Source: UBA7672 sp964529555 (GTDB lineage Bacteria; Pseudomonadota; Alphaproteobacteria; Caulobacterales; Hyphomonadaceae). From it: a stretch of 64,000 bases of DNA. The stretch covers positions 89,556 through 153,555 of the forward strand of contig CAZGWV010000001.1 of assembly GCA_964529555.1 (NCBI GenBank). Direction: 5' to 3'. The stretch's first letter is position 1, and every line of letters begins with the position of its first letter. A program made the translations under genes and the position numbers. Positions 62,711 to 64,000 of the stretch are shown here, piece after piece. The notes under the pieces are model-generated. The model saw only the letters and a program-made list of their open reading frames with translations. It had not been told where the DNA came from and searched no databases.

Positions 62711-64000
62711 AGCTTAGCTGTTCAGAGATCGTGGTCCAGCCGCAGCAGGAAGACGACGGCGGCGTAAGCCACGATGAGCTTAGCTGTTCAGAGATCGTGG
62801 TCCAGCCGCAGCATACCGGACCACAGGCCAGTTTGAGCCGCAAGCTTAGCTGTTCAGAGATCGTGGTCCAGCCGCAGCAGACGCCCGTCTCGAAAGCGTC
62901 TCGCCGCTAGCTTAGCTGTTCAGAGATCGTGGTCCAGCCGCAGCGGCGGGACGGCGGTCACGCTGAACAATTTCAGCTTAGCTGTTCAGAGATCGTGGTC
63001 CAGCCGCAGCGGCTGGGGCGATGGGGCGATGGGCGGGTGTAGCTTAGCTGTTCAGAGATCGTGGTCCAGCCGCAGCACATCGTTGGCCGATGCGCTGTAG
63101 GCTGCGAGCTTAGCTGTTCAGAGATCGTGGTCCAGCCGCAGCGGAGCGCGTTCCAAAGCGTCGTGGTGTTGAAGCTTAGCTGTTCAGAGATCGTGGTCCA
63201 GCCGCAGCTTCCTCAACCTACCAACATCCATATGGAGTTAGCTTAGCTGTTCAGAGATCGTGGTCCAGCCGCAGCGGCGCGCTCAACATGGGCACCTGGC
63301 ACTACAGCTTAGCTGTTCAGAGATCGTGGTCCAGCCGCAGCCATACCATCGGGAATACCGCGAGAAGAATCAGCTTAGCTGTTCAGAGATCGTGGTCCAG
63401 CCGCAGCCGCCGCAATTCTCTTGTGCAATCGGGGATTAGCTTAGCTGTTCAGAGATCGTGGTCCAGCCGCAGCACACTGGCAACAGCGGTCAAGAAGTCA
63501 GGCAGCTTAGCTGTTCAGAGATCGTGGTCCAGCCGCAGCAGCGCCGCGGCGCCGGCCAGCACGAAGACGAGCTTAGCTGTTCAGAGATCGTGGTCCAGCC
63601 GCAGCGATCCCGAAGCAAGGATGATGGCCAGCGAAAGCTTAGCTGTTCAGAGATCGTGGTCCAGCCGCAGCGGGAGATCGCCCTGACCGGATGGATTAAC
63701 AAGCTTAGCTGTTCAGAGATCGTGGTCCAGCCGCAGCCGAAGCTCCCGATAAACGGGAGACGCGCAAGCTTAGCTGTTCAGAGATCGTGGTCCAGCCGCA
63801 GCGTCCTAAACCACCGCATCAGCGGCAAGTATAGCTTAGCTGTTCAGAGATCGTGGTCCAGCCGCAGCGATCGCGAGTCCGCATAATTTCGTTTGCAAAG
63901 CTTAGCTGTTCAGAGATCGTGGTCCAGCCGCAGCCGTCGAACATAAAGCCAGCTGAAGGTGACAAGCTTAGCTGTTCAGAGATCGTGGTCCAGCCGCAGC
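62711..64000 (-). CRISPR. Type II-C CRISPR array, at least 20 repeats
   Basis: Twenty repeats of 36 bp, all identical by eye, with nineteen spacers of 29-31 bp (mostly 30; spacer 8 is 31, spacer 16 is 29). The plus-strand repeat starts AGCTTAGCTGTTCAGAGATC and ends GTGGTCCAGCCGCAGC. The last visible repeat ends exactly at the window edge, so the array continues. The anti-repeat in the tracrRNA shows that crRNAs come from the minus strand, where the repeat reads GCTGCGGCTGGACCACG onward, a sequence type familiar from alphaproteobacterial II-C systems. All spacers differ. The absence of repeat decay suggests an active array. Confidence 0.98.

Noticed and set aside
63061..63886. Plus-strand open frames across the CRISPR array
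   Set aside because: They are made of translated repeats at a 66-bp period, not genes.

Overview
The window looks like part of a draft scaffold from a high-GC alphaproteobacterium, probably near Caulobacterales/Hyphomonadales. This rests on the TonB-dependent receptors that begin and end like Caulobacter-type members, the fixNOQP-type cbb3 oxidase cluster, the yggT-yggU-folD run and the type II-C CRISPR-Cas9 system. Four runs of 100 N interrupt it. Two of them (11523-11622 and 58322-58421) are flanked by the same 55 bases on both sides, so they are contig ends that were not merged. The genes across them (a pectate-lyase-like gene and cas9) read through in one frame once the duplicate is collapsed. 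The other two gaps (37803-37902 and 43573-43672) hide real sequence.

Layout. 1-4.8 kb is an integrated mobile element: the start of an AAA-type ATPase, a candidate oriT, a VirD2/DUF3363-type relaxase, an HTH protein and a tyrosine integrase. 5.0-10 kb is ordinary chromosome: yggT, yggU, folD, an HNH nuclease, msrQ-msrP, a small lipoprotein and a YmdB-type phosphodiesterase. 10.1-20.2 kb looks like an acidic polysaccharide (pectin-like) utilisation locus: pectate lyase-like lipoprotein, hydratase, TonB receptor, TRAP transporter and a cupin-esterase lipoprotein. Four copies of a TGACACCGGTTWCC-type palindrome tie it together. 20.2-29.4 kb holds a minus-strand set (TetR regulator, TonB receptor, GST-like protein, sulfatase, CocE-type hydrolase) with a divergent formylglycine-generating enzyme. 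29.4-33.8 kb has two metabolic pairs (D-threonine aldolase-like with sugar-lactone oxidase; enoyl-CoA hydratase with nitronate monooxygenase). 34.0-37.8 kb is an iron(III) ABC importer behind a Fur-like box. 37.8-45.0 kb is a seven-gene, translationally coupled minus-strand operon resembling a small biosynthetic cluster. 45.3-53.9 kb is the cbb3 oxidase cluster plus an NsrR-type regulator with a truncated haemoglobin. 54.1-57.5 kb is a SWIM-SNF2 helicase.

The right end, 57.5-64.0 kb, is a complete type II-C CRISPR-Cas locus: tracrRNA, cas9, cas1, cas2 and an array of at least 20 identical 36-bp repeats that runs off the window. The space between the SNF2 helicase and cas9 is the most interesting part. 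On the minus strand it carries, in order, a 36-bp degenerate repeat (30/36 matches) in crRNA orientation, a hairpin-rich linker, a 16-nt perfect anti-repeat with a wobble extension, a tail and a strong rho-independent terminator. A transcript covering all of it would fold as a natural single-guide RNA. The last 8 nt of its would-be guide (GTTCCGTA) recur in the cas9 leader, 27 bp upstream of the cas9 start codon. That suggests an autoregulatory guide like the tracr-L RNA known from Streptococcus pyogenes type II-A, here in a type II-C locus.
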